Source of the DNA: Saprospiraceae bacterium
GTDB taxonomy: Bacteria > Bacteroidota > Bacteroidia > Chitinophagales > Saprospiraceae
Direction of reading: 5' to 3'
Length of the DNA stretch: 64,000 nt
NCBI GenBank assembly: GCA_022844565.1
Contig: JALHLK010000001.1
Location: 125,073 to 189,072 of the forward strand
Under the pieces are notes generated by a model. It was not told the DNA's origin. It saw nothing but the letters and a program-made list of their open reading frames with translations, and did no database searches. Position numbers and translations under genes: made by a program. Positions 1 through 9,299 of the stretch are shown piece after piece. The number at the start of each line of letters is the position of its first letter. Positions within the stretch are counted from its first letter, which is position 1.

Positions 1-1
1 A

Positions 2-2344
2 TATTTATCAAATCATGTTAACGCGGAGACCTATTATTTGTCATTGACAAGAGGTGATGGTGGGCAAAATATGATTGGTCCTGAAATTTTTTCCATGCTG
101 GGCGTTTTACGTACACAAGAATTATTGGCAGCAAGAAGACTGGATAATGGCAAGCAATTGTTTAGCCGTGCAAATGATTTTGGTTTTTCAAAAAATGCCG
201 AAGAAACCTTTACCATTTGGGACAAAAAGAAATTGGAAGAAGATATGATATGGCTTATTAGGAAAGTAAGACCAGATGTTATCATCAACAGATTTAATCA
301 TTTGAATTCTGGAAGTACACATGGGCATCATACCGCAGCATCTGTGCTATCGAAAGATATTTTTAATCAGACAAATGATCCTAAAGTTTATCCAGACCAA
401 CTGAAGCTGGTGAAGCCATGGCAAGCTAGGAGGCTTTATTTCAATACTTCATGGTGGTTTTATGGTTCTCAAGAAGCCTTTGATAAGGCAGATAAGACTA
501 AAATGACAACTTTAGATATAGGTGTTTTTTACCCACAATTGGGTTTGTCAAACCAAGAAATATCATCTTTGGCTAGAAGTATGCACAAGTGTCAAGGTTT
601 TGGAAGTACAGGTACACGAGGTGAATCAAAAGAATACTTAAATTTGATAGAAGGCGATAATCCAGTTGCAAGAAATGATTTATTTAATGGAATCAATACT
701 ACTTGGACAAGGGTAGAAGGTGGTTTGCCCATAAAAACGATAATGGATAGAGTTTTAAAATCCTTTAATTATTCTGCTCCACAAAACAGTGTTGCAGATC
801 TTATAAAGGCAAGGAAATTGATAAAAGGCATTAAAGATGATTTTTGGAGGGACAAAAAACTAGAAGAAATTGATAGAATTATAGCTGACTGTATGGGCTT
901 ATTTATTGAAGGAGTAGCAGATAAAAATTATGGTATACGTGGACAAAAGGTTGACATCAATTTTGAGTTCATTTCTAGAAATCTTGGAAATATTACTATA
1001 GAAGATATTTCACTATTACCTTCTAAAATCAAGGCTGCAAACCCTGCCAAAATCCTTGCAAAGAATGAAGTTTATAAAGCAAAGGCAACTATTGAAATAG
1101 ATCAAAACGAACCATTTACCTCTGCATATTGGTTACGTAAACCTGGTACTTTAGGAATGCTGACAGTAGAAGACCAAACCTTGATTGGACTACCCGAGAC
1201 CCCACGAAATATCAAGGTATCTTGTACTGCCGATGTGATGGGTGAAAAGATAGTGTTTGTTAGAGATATTGTTAGTAAGATCAATGATCGAAGTAGAGGA
1301 GAAGTATATCAACCATTTGAGGTTATTCCTGCAGCTTCAGTGAGTATAAAAGATAAGGTTCTAGTTTTTGCAAACGAGAATGCGAAAAAAGTAAGTGTTG
1401 AAGTAAAGTCTTACAAAAGTAAGCTTATGGGCCAATTAAAATTAGATCTTCCAAAAGGTTGGTCAAGTGAGCCAGAAGTTATTGACATAAATTACACAAA
1501 ACCTGAATATGCAGATATTTTTGAGTTTATGGTTACACCTCCTGCTAATTCTCAAGAGATAAAAATCAAGGCTTTACTTACATCTGAAGGTCAAAATTTT
1601 ACTGAAGAGTTGATATCAATTGACTATGAACATTTTCCTTTGCAAAGGGTCCTTGTAGAAAGCGAAAGCAGTTTGATAAAATTAGACATTAAAAAATCGG
1701 GTGAAAATTTGGCTTATCTCATGGGCACAGGTGATGAGGTACCACAAAGTTTACGTCAAATAGGTTACAATGTTACAGAAATTTCAATTGATGACATCAC
1801 AAAAGATAGGTTGAAAACATATGATGCTCTGATTTTTGGGGTTAGGTGTTTTAATAAATACCCTGAATTGAAGAATAAGCTCACTATTGTACATGATTTT
1901 GTGAGAAACGGGGGAAACTTTGTTGTACAGTACAATGTAAATGGCAATGACTTAAAAGTGAGTCAAAGTGAAATGTTGCCATTTCCAATAGAGTTGTCAA
2001 GAGAGCGGGTTACAGTAGAGGAGGCACCAATAAAAGTATTGGCACCTGAGCATAAAGTGCTAAATTATCCCAATAAAATTACTGGTAAAGATTTTGATAA
2101 ATGGGTACAAGAAAGAGGTTTGTACTTTCCATCAAAATGGGATTCGAACTTTACATCTATCTTAAGTTGTAACGATCCAGGCGAACCAGAAAGAAATGGA
2201 GGCTTACTTGTTGCACCCTATGGTAGGGGAAACATAGTTTATACAGGTTATTCATTCTTTAGACAGTTACCTGAGGGCGTACCTGGAGCATATCGACTTT
2301 TTACCAATTTGATTTCTCTTCCAAAGAAAGATGTCACTCCTTAA
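2..2344 (+). CDS. Large PIG-L family deacetylase, 5' end outside the window
   Basis: The open frame runs in from base 2, so the true start lies upstream; the first in-frame residues resemble the segment after the missing HPDDE metal motif of PIG-L proteins. The family hydrolyses N-acetyl groups from sugars or related amides with a zinc ion. The second metal motif is visible near 314-334 as STHGHH. The remaining 600 residues form a C-terminal extension. The last 200 or so (from about base 1690, LAYLMGTGDEVPQSL) look like the class I glutamine-amidotransferase-like or ThuA-like fold that often ends large Bacteroidota PIG-L proteins. It ends 13 bases before a microprotein ORF that abuts a symporter gene, so these genes probably form one operon for hydrolysing and importing an amide- or sugar-containing substrate. 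The substrate is not deducible. The signal peptide cannot be seen. Confidence 0.85.
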   Translation, partial: YLSNHVNAETYYLSLTRGDGGQNMIGPEIFSMLGVLRTQELLAARRLDNGKQLFSRANDFGFSKNAEETFTIWDKKKLEEDMIWLIRKVRPDVIINRFNHLNSGSTHGHHTAASVLSKDIFNQTNDPKVYPDQLKLVKPWQARRLYFNTSWWFYGSQEAFDKADKTKMTTLDIGVFYPQLGLSNQEISSLARSMHKCQGFGSTGTRGESKEYLNLIEGDNPVARNDLFNGINTTWTRVEGGLPIKTIMDRVLKSFNYSAPQNSVADLIKARKLIKGIKDDFWRDKKLEEIDRIIADCMGLFIEGVADKNYGIRGQKVDINFEFISRNLGNITIEDISLLPSKIKAANPAKILAKNEVYKAKATIEIDQNEPFTSAYWLRKPGTLGMLTVEDQTLIGLPETPRNIKVSCTADVMGEKIVFVRDIVSKINDRSRGEVYQPFEVIPAASVSIKDKVLVFANENAKKVSVEVKSYKSKLMGQLKLDLPKGWSSEPEVIDINYTKPEYADIFEFMVTPPANSQEIKIKALLTSEGQNFTEELISIDYEHFPLQRVLVESESSLIKLDIKKSGENLAYLMGTGDEVPQSLRQIGYNVTEISIDDITKDRLKTYDALIFGVRCFNKYPELKNKLTIVHDFVRNGGNFVVQYNVNGNDLKVSQSEMLPFPIELSRERVTVEEAPIKVLAPEHKVLNYPNKITGKDFDKWVQERGLYFPSKWDSNFTSILSCNDPGEPERNGGLLVAPYGRGNIVYTGYSFFRQLPEGVPGAYRLFTNLISLPKKDVTP

Positions 2345-2357
2345 ACATAGAACAAAT

Positions 2358-2441
2358 ATGCAGAATTGGCGAAAGGAATACAGTATTCTTCTAATTGTAA
2401 ACATAATTTATATTTTACTTTTCATTCTTTTAACTAAATAG
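2358..2441 (+). CDS. 27-residue single-span membrane microprotein before symporter
   Basis: An ATG at 2358 opens a 27-residue frame that begins MQNWRKEYSILLI and ends LLTK. It has a short basic, aromatic N-terminus and one hydrophobic helix of about 19 residues. Its TAG stop (2439-2441) touches the ATG of the sodium:solute symporter at 2442 without a gap, and it begins 13 bases after the PIG-L stop. This tight packing, the membrane-protein composition and the absence of any alternative symporter start suggest a real gene that is translationally coupled to the symporter. I infer a small accessory subunit. I recall similar small ORFs beside Bacteroidota symporters but cannot verify a family here. 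Confidence 0.6.
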   Translation: MQNWRKEYSILLIVNIIYILLFILLTK

Positions 2442-4109
2442 ATGGGATTAGCATTTATTGATTGGGCGGTCCTATTTGGCACCATATTGTTTATAATAGT
2501 ATACGGAGTTTACAAGACTAGAGGGCCTGTAAATATAAATGATTATATAAAAGGTGGTGATGGAATTAAGTGGTTTACGGTAGGATTGTCCGTAATGGCC
2601 ACACAGGCGAGTGCAATCACTTTTATGAGCACTCCAGGGCAAGCATATCATGATGGACTTGGGTTTGTTCAGTTTTATTTTGGATTGCCACTTGCTATGA
2701 TTTTTATTTGTTTGTTTTTCTTGCCAATTTTTCAATCACAAAAGATTATCACCGCATACGAATATTTAGAAAATAGATTTGACAATAAAACTCGTCTTTT
2801 TACAGCAATTTTATTTTTAATACAAAGAGGTTTAGGGGCAGGGATTACCATTTTCGCACCAGCCATCATTTTAAGTACAATATTAGGGTGGGATTTAACT
2901 ACGCTTAATATATTACTCGGTGCACTCGTTATAATTTACACAATGTCAGGGGGCACTAAAGCTGTTAGCATAACCCATAAACAACAGATGGCTGTTATAT
3001 TTTTAGGACTAATTTTAGCGTTCTTGATCATACTATACAAGTTACCTCCGGATATTACTTTGTCAAAAGCATACCAAATAGCAGCTGATGCAGGAAAAAC
3101 AAAAATAATAAACTACTCCTTAGACTTTGGAGACCGCTATACTTTATGGTCGGGATTGACGGGAGGTTTTTTCTTGGCGTTGGCTTACTTTGGAACAGAC
3201 CAAAGTCAGGTTCAGCGATATTTATCAGCTAGTAACGAAAAGCAAAGTAGACTAGGATTGATTATGAATGGTGTATTAAAAGTGCCACTTCAATTTTTTA
3301 TTTTATTTGTAGGTTTGATGGTATTTGTATTCTTTCAATTCAATAAGGCACCTTTATTTTTCAACACTTCAACATATGACAAGGTAGTTAACTCGGCATC
3401 AAAACAAGATGTCATAAAATTGGAAAATACTTATAGTGAAATATTTGATCAAAAGATGGCAGCTATACAATCTAATGCCGATCCCGTAGTATTTACAGAT
3501 CTTTTAGAAAAAGAAAATAATGTCAGGGCAGAATTTAAAGAACTGATTAAGACCAATCTACCGGGATCAGAAACCAATGACAAAGACTATGTTTTTATTT
3601 ATTACATTTTAAACTATCTACCCAAAGGGATAATAGGTTTATTGTTGGCAATGATCTTAAGTGCCGCCATGTCATCTACGGCAAGTGAGTTGAATGCATT
3701 AGCTAGTACAACGACTTTGGATATTTTTAAGCGTAACTTTAATACAAATCTGTCAGATATTCAATCTGTAAACTATGCAAAATTATTCACTGTCTTGTGG
3801 GGTATAATTGCTATTGGTTTTGCTTGTATTGCTACATTATTTGAAAATCTTATTCAGTTTGTAAATATCGTTGGATCACTCTTTTATGGGACAATATTAG
3901 GTATATTTTTAGTTGGTTTTTTTCTTAAAAGAGTCAAAGGGAATGCAGTTTTTATTGCGGCAATATTATCTGAGATTTCAATTCTTTTAATTTTTAAATT
4001 TGTAGATATTGGATTTTTGTGGCTTAATTTTATAGGAGTTGTTATAGTAATGTTATTGTCTTTGATCTTACAGTATATCTTCGGCTTAAAAGAAACAAAA
4101 GCTTTTTAA
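2442..4109 (+). CDS. Sodium:solute symporter (SSS family)
   Basis: A 555-residue polytopic membrane protein with about 13 hydrophobic segments, the usual SLC5/SSS size. The N-terminal region has the family pattern of a first helix, then GGDGIKWFTVGLSVMATQAS near residues 37-57 and the glycine-rich TM1/TM2 region. A later helix carries ILSAAMSSTASELNALAST (about residues 405-425), the conserved SSS sodium-binding serine/threonine helix. A hydrophilic insertion sits around residues 305-385. The protein should import a small organic solute such as a sugar, sugar acid or amino acid with sodium. The upstream PIG-L hydrolase hints at a sugar-derived substrate, which is inference. Confidence 0.93.
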   Translation: MGLAFIDWAVLFGTILFIIVYGVYKTRGPVNINDYIKGGDGIKWFTVGLSVMATQASAITFMSTPGQAYHDGLGFVQFYFGLPLAMIFICLFFLPIFQSQKIITAYEYLENRFDNKTRLFTAILFLIQRGLGAGITIFAPAIILSTILGWDLTTLNILLGALVIIYTMSGGTKAVSITHKQQMAVIFLGLILAFLIILYKLPPDITLSKAYQIAADAGKTKIINYSLDFGDRYTLWSGLTGGFFLALAYFGTDQSQVQRYLSASNEKQSRLGLIMNGVLKVPLQFFILFVGLMVFVFFQFNKAPLFFNTSTYDKVVNSASKQDVIKLENTYSEIFDQKMAAIQSNADPVVFTDLLEKENNVRAEFKELIKTNLPGSETNDKDYVFIYYILNYLPKGIIGLLLAMILSAAMSSTASELNALASTTTLDIFKRNFNTNLSDIQSVNYAKLFTVLWGIIAIGFACIATLFENLIQFVNIVGSLFYGTILGIFLVGFFLKRVKGNAVFIAAILSEISILLIFKFVDIGFLWLNFIGVVIVMLLSLILQYIFGLKETKAF

Positions 4110-4134
4110 TATCGTTTTACTACAAAACTTATCC

Positions 4135-4755
4135 ATGAGAACTACATTCCTAATAATTATATGCTCACTAAGTCTTTCACTTTATGCCCAATCCAATAAA
4201 TGGCTTTCAAAATATGATAAAGATGGTGTGCAAGTGTCTGTAAGAGGGGAAAAAACCAATGAATACAAAGCAGAAGTTCAAGTCAACGCAAGTTTACAAT
4301 CTTGTGTAGCTCTTATGCAAGACATTGATAGTCATACAAGCTTTATGGGGTCAGTAAAAGATATATCAATTTTAAAACAATACACTGAGCAAAAGTTTTT
4401 GATTCGAACTATTATCGAAATGCCTTTTCCCATGAAAAATCAAGAATTAATTAGTGAGGCAATTTTTAAAGTAATAGGCGATAACGAGAAAGTAAAAGTA
4501 GAGTTAAAATCTAGACCAGATGCACTACCAATGGGCAAAATGAAAAGGATGAATGTTGCGGATGGGTTTTGGCTATTTGAAAAAATTAGCGAACTCAAAA
4601 CTAAAATAACCTACCAGCTGAAATTTGATGAATCAAACGCACCTAATTGGTTGGTCAATTATTTTGTTTTAGAAAATCCTATCAAGACTATGTCTGGATT
4701 CTCAAAGTTTGTTCTTAAGGACAAATACAAAAAGGCTACGATATCATGGCTTTAA
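4135..4755 (+). CDS. Secreted START/SRPBCC-type lipid-binding domain protein
   Basis: 206 residues with a clear Sec signal peptide (MRTTFLIIICSLSLSLYAQS) and then one START-like domain. Recognisable features are the segment VALMQDIDSHTSFMGSVKDI, followed by alternating strands, the FPMKNQELISEA stretch, and a C-terminal helix. Bacterial START/SRPBCC proteins fold around a hydrophobic cavity that binds lipids or other apolar ligands. The ligand cannot be predicted. The gene starts 25 bases after the symporter and its 3' end overlaps the next gene by 10 bases, so it probably belongs to the same transcript. Confidence 0.8.
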   Translation: MRTTFLIIICSLSLSLYAQSNKWLSKYDKDGVQVSVRGEKTNEYKAEVQVNASLQSCVALMQDIDSHTSFMGSVKDISILKQYTEQKFLIRTIIEMPFPMKNQELISEAIFKVIGDNEKVKVELKSRPDALPMGKMKRMNVADGFWLFEKISELKTKITYQLKFDESNAPNWLVNYFVLENPIKTMSGFSKFVLKDKYKKATISWL

Positions 4756-5441
4756 ACCAAACGAAAGTATTTTTATTGGCATGTTCCTATAAACTTGTGG
4801 TAGCTTTTGTTCTCACTAATGTATGTATTTCAGAGGTAAATGGTCAGTTTATTCCTAAATTTGACAAATCAAGAGGTGATACATTGGCATTATTCAGTTC
4901 CATGCCAGTAGTTGTAGTAATCAATTTGGGGCAGTCAGATCCTACACTTGTATCGCTAAGAAGTGAAGAGATAAATAGTTACATGATCTCAAAGTTTGAT
5001 GACTCTACTTATGTCATTAATCTAAATAGGGTAATAGGAGAAACGAAGTTAAAACTTTATTACAAAGGATTGCCTGTTGATATATTTACATGCAGTATGA
5101 AAACAATTGAGTCGCCAAAAATTGTATTAAAGGATATGAATTTAGAAATTGATAAAGGTATTCTTTCAAGCAAAACATTTATAGATTGTGATCTTGAATC
5201 ATTTTACAAATCAAAGTACCGAGTATCTCTTCATTCATTTAACATAAAAGCGACTTATCCAAACGGTCGGAGTGAGATCATGTCTAACAATAGTTTACAA
5301 ATTAATGGTCATATTCTTACAAAGTTAAAATCATTACCAGTAGAATCAGTTATACAATTTGATAACATAAGGCTGCGAACGATATATAATAATGTTATCG
5401 AAGTGAGGGGAACTAGCGACAAATACTCTATAAAGGGTTAA
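4746..5441 (+). CDS. Secreted protein of unknown function
   Basis: 231 residues. The N-terminus has a basic start and then a hydrophobic stretch ending near VNGQF, consistent with a signal peptide of about 34 residues. The rest is polar with alternating beta-like character. A part reads as a gliding-motility or extracellular-type beta protein, with phrases such as GILSSKTFIDCDLESFYKSK, but I do not recognise a family. The ATG lies inside the end of the START gene (10-base overlap), which indicates translational coupling. No catalytic motif is visible. Confidence 0.7.
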   Translation: MALNQTKVFLLACSYKLVVAFVLTNVCISEVNGQFIPKFDKSRGDTLALFSSMPVVVVINLGQSDPTLVSLRSEEINSYMISKFDDSTYVINLNRVIGETKLKLYYKGLPVDIFTCSMKTIESPKIVLKDMNLEIDKGILSSKTFIDCDLESFYKSKYRVSLHSFNIKATYPNGRSEIMSNNSLQINGHILTKLKSLPVESVIQFDNIRLRTIYNNVIEVRGTSDKYSIKG

Positions 5442-5517
5442 TTTCTTATAGAATTATCTCCAATAACTTGGTTGTTTATAAATTTTTATTTAATTTTATT
5501 TTCAATAAAGTCTAGTT

Positions 5518-6990
5518 ATGGGGTATTTCAAATACTTTTTTTTGTTTGGGTCTATTTTGTTTTCATCATATACAAGTATAGGGTATGCTCAAAGCAATGT
5601 CAAGATTTCGAGGGACATAGGTATAAGAAATGAGTTTTCCTATGAGATTTTGCCGAATTTTTTTGGTAAAAACTTGCTTTTTAGAGATAGAGGTCGAGAA
5701 TTTTTTATTGATATCTTTGACAACGAAATGGAGTTTATCAGAACTGATGAATTAACCTTTGATGTTAGACGATGTAAGGTAAATAAGGTACTTGTAAAAG
5801 ATAGTTTACTTTACCTTTTTCATACTTTTAATAAGAAGGATACAACTGTTTTGGCGGTAAGATATTATGGTGAAGGCCTTAATTTATTAAAATCAGATAC
5901 ACTTTTAAAATACAAAAGTGAAGAATTTGACATAGACTTTAAGGAAATAACATCATTTGACGAATCAAAACTACTGTTGTTTCAACTGGTGAAATCTACT
6001 TTTTTGAGTATTGTAGTCAATGTGAATGGTTATGAATCTAACATTTACTCAAGTATAAAGTCTAACTTCATGGATAAAGGAGATCGTGAATCCTTTAGAG
6101 GAGTTAGGGTGACCAATCAAGGTAGTTATTTTGTCGTTTTTGAAGAAGGTAACTCTTGGGATAGGCCAAAAGATCATGCATTTTCTCTGTTTTATAATGC
6201 TGGGAGCGCTGAATTTATTGGATCTAAAATTACCCTCCCTAAAGTCTTATCTTCAGGAGTTCGTATAAATTATGATGAACAAAATAAGCGTATAGCTTTA
6301 GCAGGTTTATACAGTACCAAGTCAACAGATGAAATTGAGGGTATTTACTTGTTTAATAAGCCAATTTCTCAGATAACTCCATATGAAGAAGTAGAGTTAT
6401 TGCCATTGGACAGTAAATTGGTACAAGAACTTTATGGAAAGAAAAAGGTCAAAAAACCGATCATTAGAGACCATGTCATAAAATTACTTAAACATAGGTC
6501 TGATGGAGGAGTAGTCATAGTGACCGAAATGGAAAAAGAGTTTTCTAGAAGGGGAGGGGCAGGTATTTCACCTTTTGCCCCAACAAATAACTTCAACAAT
6601 AATGGACCTCTTTCAGTCAGGAATTTAGTGGATTTTTACAATGAAGACATGTTAGTTTTTAGTATTAACAAAGATGCTACGACCGATTGGAGAAAAGTCT
6701 TTTTTAAAAAACAATTTAGTCAAGACGATAATGGGATTTTTTCTTCATTCTTTTATTTTGCTACTGACAACAGAATGAGGCTAATCTTCAATGACGAAAT
6801 CAAATCCAGTAATACCGTAAGTGAATATGTACTAGATCCTTTAGGTAGATTTGAGAGAAATGCTTTGTTAAATACAGACTACAAAGACTTAAAACTTAGG
6901 TTCAGAGATGCTGTTCAAATATCTGCTAATGAGTTTATCGTACCTAGTGAACGTAATTATAAATTAGCTCTGGTAAAATTAAAGATTTAA
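5518..6990 (+). CDS. Secreted protein of unknown function, possible beta-propeller
   Basis: 490 residues starting MGYFKYFFLFGSILFSSYTS with a signal peptide ending near YAQS. The mature part is rich in aromatic and charged residues with regularly spaced beta-strand segments and phrases like YFVVFEEGNSWDRPKDHAF, suggesting a repeated beta architecture such as a propeller. I cannot identify a family. It follows the previous secreted protein by 76 bases on the same strand and may be co-transcribed. No sorting domain is apparent at the C-terminus. Confidence 0.75.
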   Translation: MGYFKYFFLFGSILFSSYTSIGYAQSNVKISRDIGIRNEFSYEILPNFFGKNLLFRDRGREFFIDIFDNEMEFIRTDELTFDVRRCKVNKVLVKDSLLYLFHTFNKKDTTVLAVRYYGEGLNLLKSDTLLKYKSEEFDIDFKEITSFDESKLLLFQLVKSTFLSIVVNVNGYESNIYSSIKSNFMDKGDRESFRGVRVTNQGSYFVVFEEGNSWDRPKDHAFSLFYNAGSAEFIGSKITLPKVLSSGVRINYDEQNKRIALAGLYSTKSTDEIEGIYLFNKPISQITPYEEVELLPLDSKLVQELYGKKKVKKPIIRDHVIKLLKHRSDGGVVIVTEMEKEFSRRGGAGISPFAPTNNFNNNGPLSVRNLVDFYNEDMLVFSINKDATTDWRKVFFKKQFSQDDNGIFSSFFYFATDNRMRLIFNDEIKSSNTVSEYVLDPLGRFERNALLNTDYKDLKLRFRDAVQISANEFIVPSERNYKLALVKLKI

Positions 6991-7164
6991 CTAAACTTTT
7001 TAAGGAGATACGATATTCCAAACGTAATCCATTATTTGCTGCATGAATGGCATGTTTATAAGAATAATGAAATTTTAAAATCGTAATTGATATACTTAAA
7101 TCTTTCCTGAATGAAAAACTGCAGAGACGAAATGCACAAAAGAACTTTTTTTTGGTATTTAAGT

Positions 7165-7172
7165 TATATTTG
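7165..7172 (+). promoter_or_regulatory. Candidate -7 box upstream of xseA
   Basis: TATATTTG matches the Bacteroidota -7 consensus TAnnTTTG, 23 bases before the GTG start of xseA. No convincing -33 TTTG lies at the expected spacing. The rest of the 205-base gap from 6991 shows no gene. Confidence 0.45.
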
Positions 7173-7195
7173 TACTTTTAATTAGAAAATAAATT

Positions 7196-8410
7196 GTGGA
7201 GTCACATTCTCTGTACGAACTTAATGAATATGTAAAAAGAGTAATTGCTCTTAACTTCCCACAACCTGTGTGGATCAATTGTGAGATAGCACAAATTAAA
7301 GAAGTAAGAGGTAATGTCTATTTAGATTTAGTGGAGCAAGATTCTCTTGACAATGTTATAGCACAGGCTTCTGCTGTAATTTGGCATAAATCAAATATTT
7401 TCATAAAAAATAAACTAGGAAGATTAGCTAATTCATTACTACAACCAGGGTCTGAAGTAAAGCTCAAAGTAATTATAGAATTTAATGAAAGGTATGGCTT
7501 TAAACTGATAATCGAAGATATTGACCCAACTTATACACTGGGTAAATTAGAAATTCATAGACAAAATGTAATTGAAGGCTTAAAAGCTGAAGGTTTGCTC
7601 GACTTAAATAAGAGGGTTAAAGTTCCTTTGGTTATTCAGAAAATAGCTATCATATCCGCGGAGTCTGCAGCAGGCTATCTTGATTTTGTAACTCAACTTG
7701 CGGAAAATCAGTACGGTTACGATATTGAGCATCACTTATATAATTCAGCTATGCAAGGTGTAAATACTGAGCGTGATGTTTGTGGAGCATTTGAGACTAT
7801 ATTTAAATCAAAACATAAATATGACGCAATTTTTATTATCAGGGGAGGAGGTTCTAAATTAGATCTTTCTTATTTTGATAATTTTAATATAGGAGCTAAA
7901 ATAGCAAAAAGTCAAATTCCTGTTTTTACGGGTATTGGACATGAAATAGATCAAAGTATTGCTGATATGGTAGCAAATAGATCACTTAAGACACCAACAG
8001 CGTGTGCAGATTTTCTCTTGGAAAAAATGGCTAATTTTGAATCTGCTATTATTAATCTTAAGCGAAATGTCGGTTTACAAGCAGAAGAGGTATTTAAAAC
8101 ACATATCACTAGAATCCATGACATTCAAATGTTTATTAAAAGAAAACCTTTAGAAATCCTCCATGCAAACAAAATAAATATTGAACTCTTCCAAAAGCAA
8201 ATAAAATTAGCTTGCAATCAAAAATTAAGTGAAGAGACAAATAAGCTTAATTTTATAGACCAAACACTAAAAGTATCTAATCCTGAACTCATTTTAAAAA
8301 GAGGATTTACTTTATTAAAACAAAAAGATACATTTATAAAATCTATTAGTAATTATAATCCAAATGAAATAACAGAAATAACTTTTTATGACGGCAAAAT
8401 CAAAATCTAA
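7196..8410 (+). CDS. xseA: Exodeoxyribonuclease VII large subunit
   Basis: 404 residues, starting at GTG. XseA is the catalytic subunit of exonuclease VII, which with several XseB copies degrades single-stranded DNA from both ends. The N-terminal OB-fold is visible (PQPVWINCEIAQIKEVRGN, residues 23-41). The central catalytic domain holds the family signatures GGGSKLDL and FTGIGHEIDQSIADMVANRS followed by KTPTACADFLL (about 218-280). A long helical region and a short C-terminal barrel piece (LKRGFTLL) follow. GTG is chosen because it gives the standard N-terminus and is the first start after the -7 box. The last 23 bases overlap xseB. Confidence 0.97.
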   Translation: MESHSLYELNEYVKRVIALNFPQPVWINCEIAQIKEVRGNVYLDLVEQDSLDNVIAQASAVIWHKSNIFIKNKLGRLANSLLQPGSEVKLKVIIEFNERYGFKLIIEDIDPTYTLGKLEIHRQNVIEGLKAEGLLDLNKRVKVPLVIQKIAIISAESAAGYLDFVTQLAENQYGYDIEHHLYNSAMQGVNTERDVCGAFETIFKSKHKYDAIFIIRGGGSKLDLSYFDNFNIGAKIAKSQIPVFTGIGHEIDQSIADMVANRSLKTPTACADFLLEKMANFESAIINLKRNVGLQAEEVFKTHITRIHDIQMFIKRKPLEILHANKINIELFQKQIKLACNQKLSEETNKLNFIDQTLKVSNPELILKRGFTLLKQKDTFIKSISNYNPNEITEITFYDGKIKI

Positions 8411-8597
8411 TATTAAACCAGAAATCACTTACGATCAAGCAATGGCGGAATTACAAAAATTAGTAGATGAGTTGTTAAATGAACAAACAAGTATAGATTA
8501 CTTGTATGCTCATGTTGCTCGAGCCAATGAATTAGTCCAAATTTGTCAAGAGAAACTGAGAAAAGTAGATAGTATGATTAAGGAAATAATAGAGTAA
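8388..8597 (+). CDS. xseB: Exodeoxyribonuclease VII small subunit
   Basis: 69 residues, normal length for XseB. It carries the conserved helical hairpin pattern ITYDQAMAELQKLVDEL near the start and CQEKLRKVD near the end. XseB forms long helices that decorate the XseA core. It starts inside the end of xseA, which ensures coupled translation of the two subunits. Confidence 0.95.
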   Translation: MTAKSKSNIKPEITYDQAMAELQKLVDELLNEQTSIDYLYAHVARANELVQICQEKLRKVDSMIKEIIE

Positions 8598-8626
8598 GAC
8601 ATTTCAATACATGTGACAAAAGTTTT

Positions 8627-9190
8627 TTATCCTTCAACATCCAACTGATAGATATTTTTCAGATTTCTTCCTTTATCATTGTAATCCAATCCGTAACCTA
8701 CCACAAACTTATCTTCGATTTCGAATCCACAATAATTTATGTGAAGGGGGTACGTGTGACATGATGTTTTGGACAAAAGAGAGCAAGTTTTAATGCTTTT
8801 AGCACCAAATTTTGTTATTCCTTCTTTTAAAAACTTTAGGGTTATTCCTGTATCAATAATGTCTTCAACAATGATGATGTTTCTGTCTTTAATATCTAAA
8901 AGATAGTCCTCTTCTAATTTTACAACTCCAGTAGATTGCGTACCTGAATATGACCGTGCCCTTATAAATCTTATATCACTATCAATATTTATTCTTCTTA
9001 AAAGGTCGGATGCGAATATAAAAGCTCCTGTCATCACAACCAAAAAGATGGGCTCATTGTGTACTTCTTCCGTATTGATTTCTTCAGCAAGAGACTTTAT
9101 TCGCTCTTTTATTTTCTTTTTATCTATATAAGGTCTAAAGTTTAGGTCTAATATTTTGACACTTCTCGTACTATCTTTTGCCATAATCAA
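8627..9190 (-). CDS. hpt: Hypoxanthine phosphoribosyltransferase
   Basis: 187 residues, usual length. The enzyme joins hypoxanthine (or guanine) to PRPP in purine salvage. The PRPP-binding motif IIIVEDIIDTGIT is visible at about residues 100-112, and the flexible-loop region RARSYSG near 77. The C-terminal FVVGYGLDYNDKGRNL contains the conserved purine-contact aspartate. Two ATG codons lie two codons apart at the start; either is possible. It is convergent with xseAB, with 29 bases between the stops. Confidence 0.95.
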   Translation of the reverse strand: MIMAKDSTRSVKILDLNFRPYIDKKKIKERIKSLAEEINTEEVHNEPIFLVVMTGAFIFASDLLRRINIDSDIRFIRARSYSGTQSTGVVKLEEDYLLDIKDRNIIIVEDIIDTGITLKFLKEGITKFGAKSIKTCSLLSKTSCHTYPLHINYCGFEIEDKFVVGYGLDYNDKGRNLKNIYQLDVEG

Positions 9191-9299
9191 ATTTTCAAAA
9201 TGTAAAAGTAAGAAATTGTTAAGAATAACAAAAATATCATGAAAAATGAATCGATGATTGCCACTATAGATTATAACAAAAACTTAAAAACTTAAAAGT

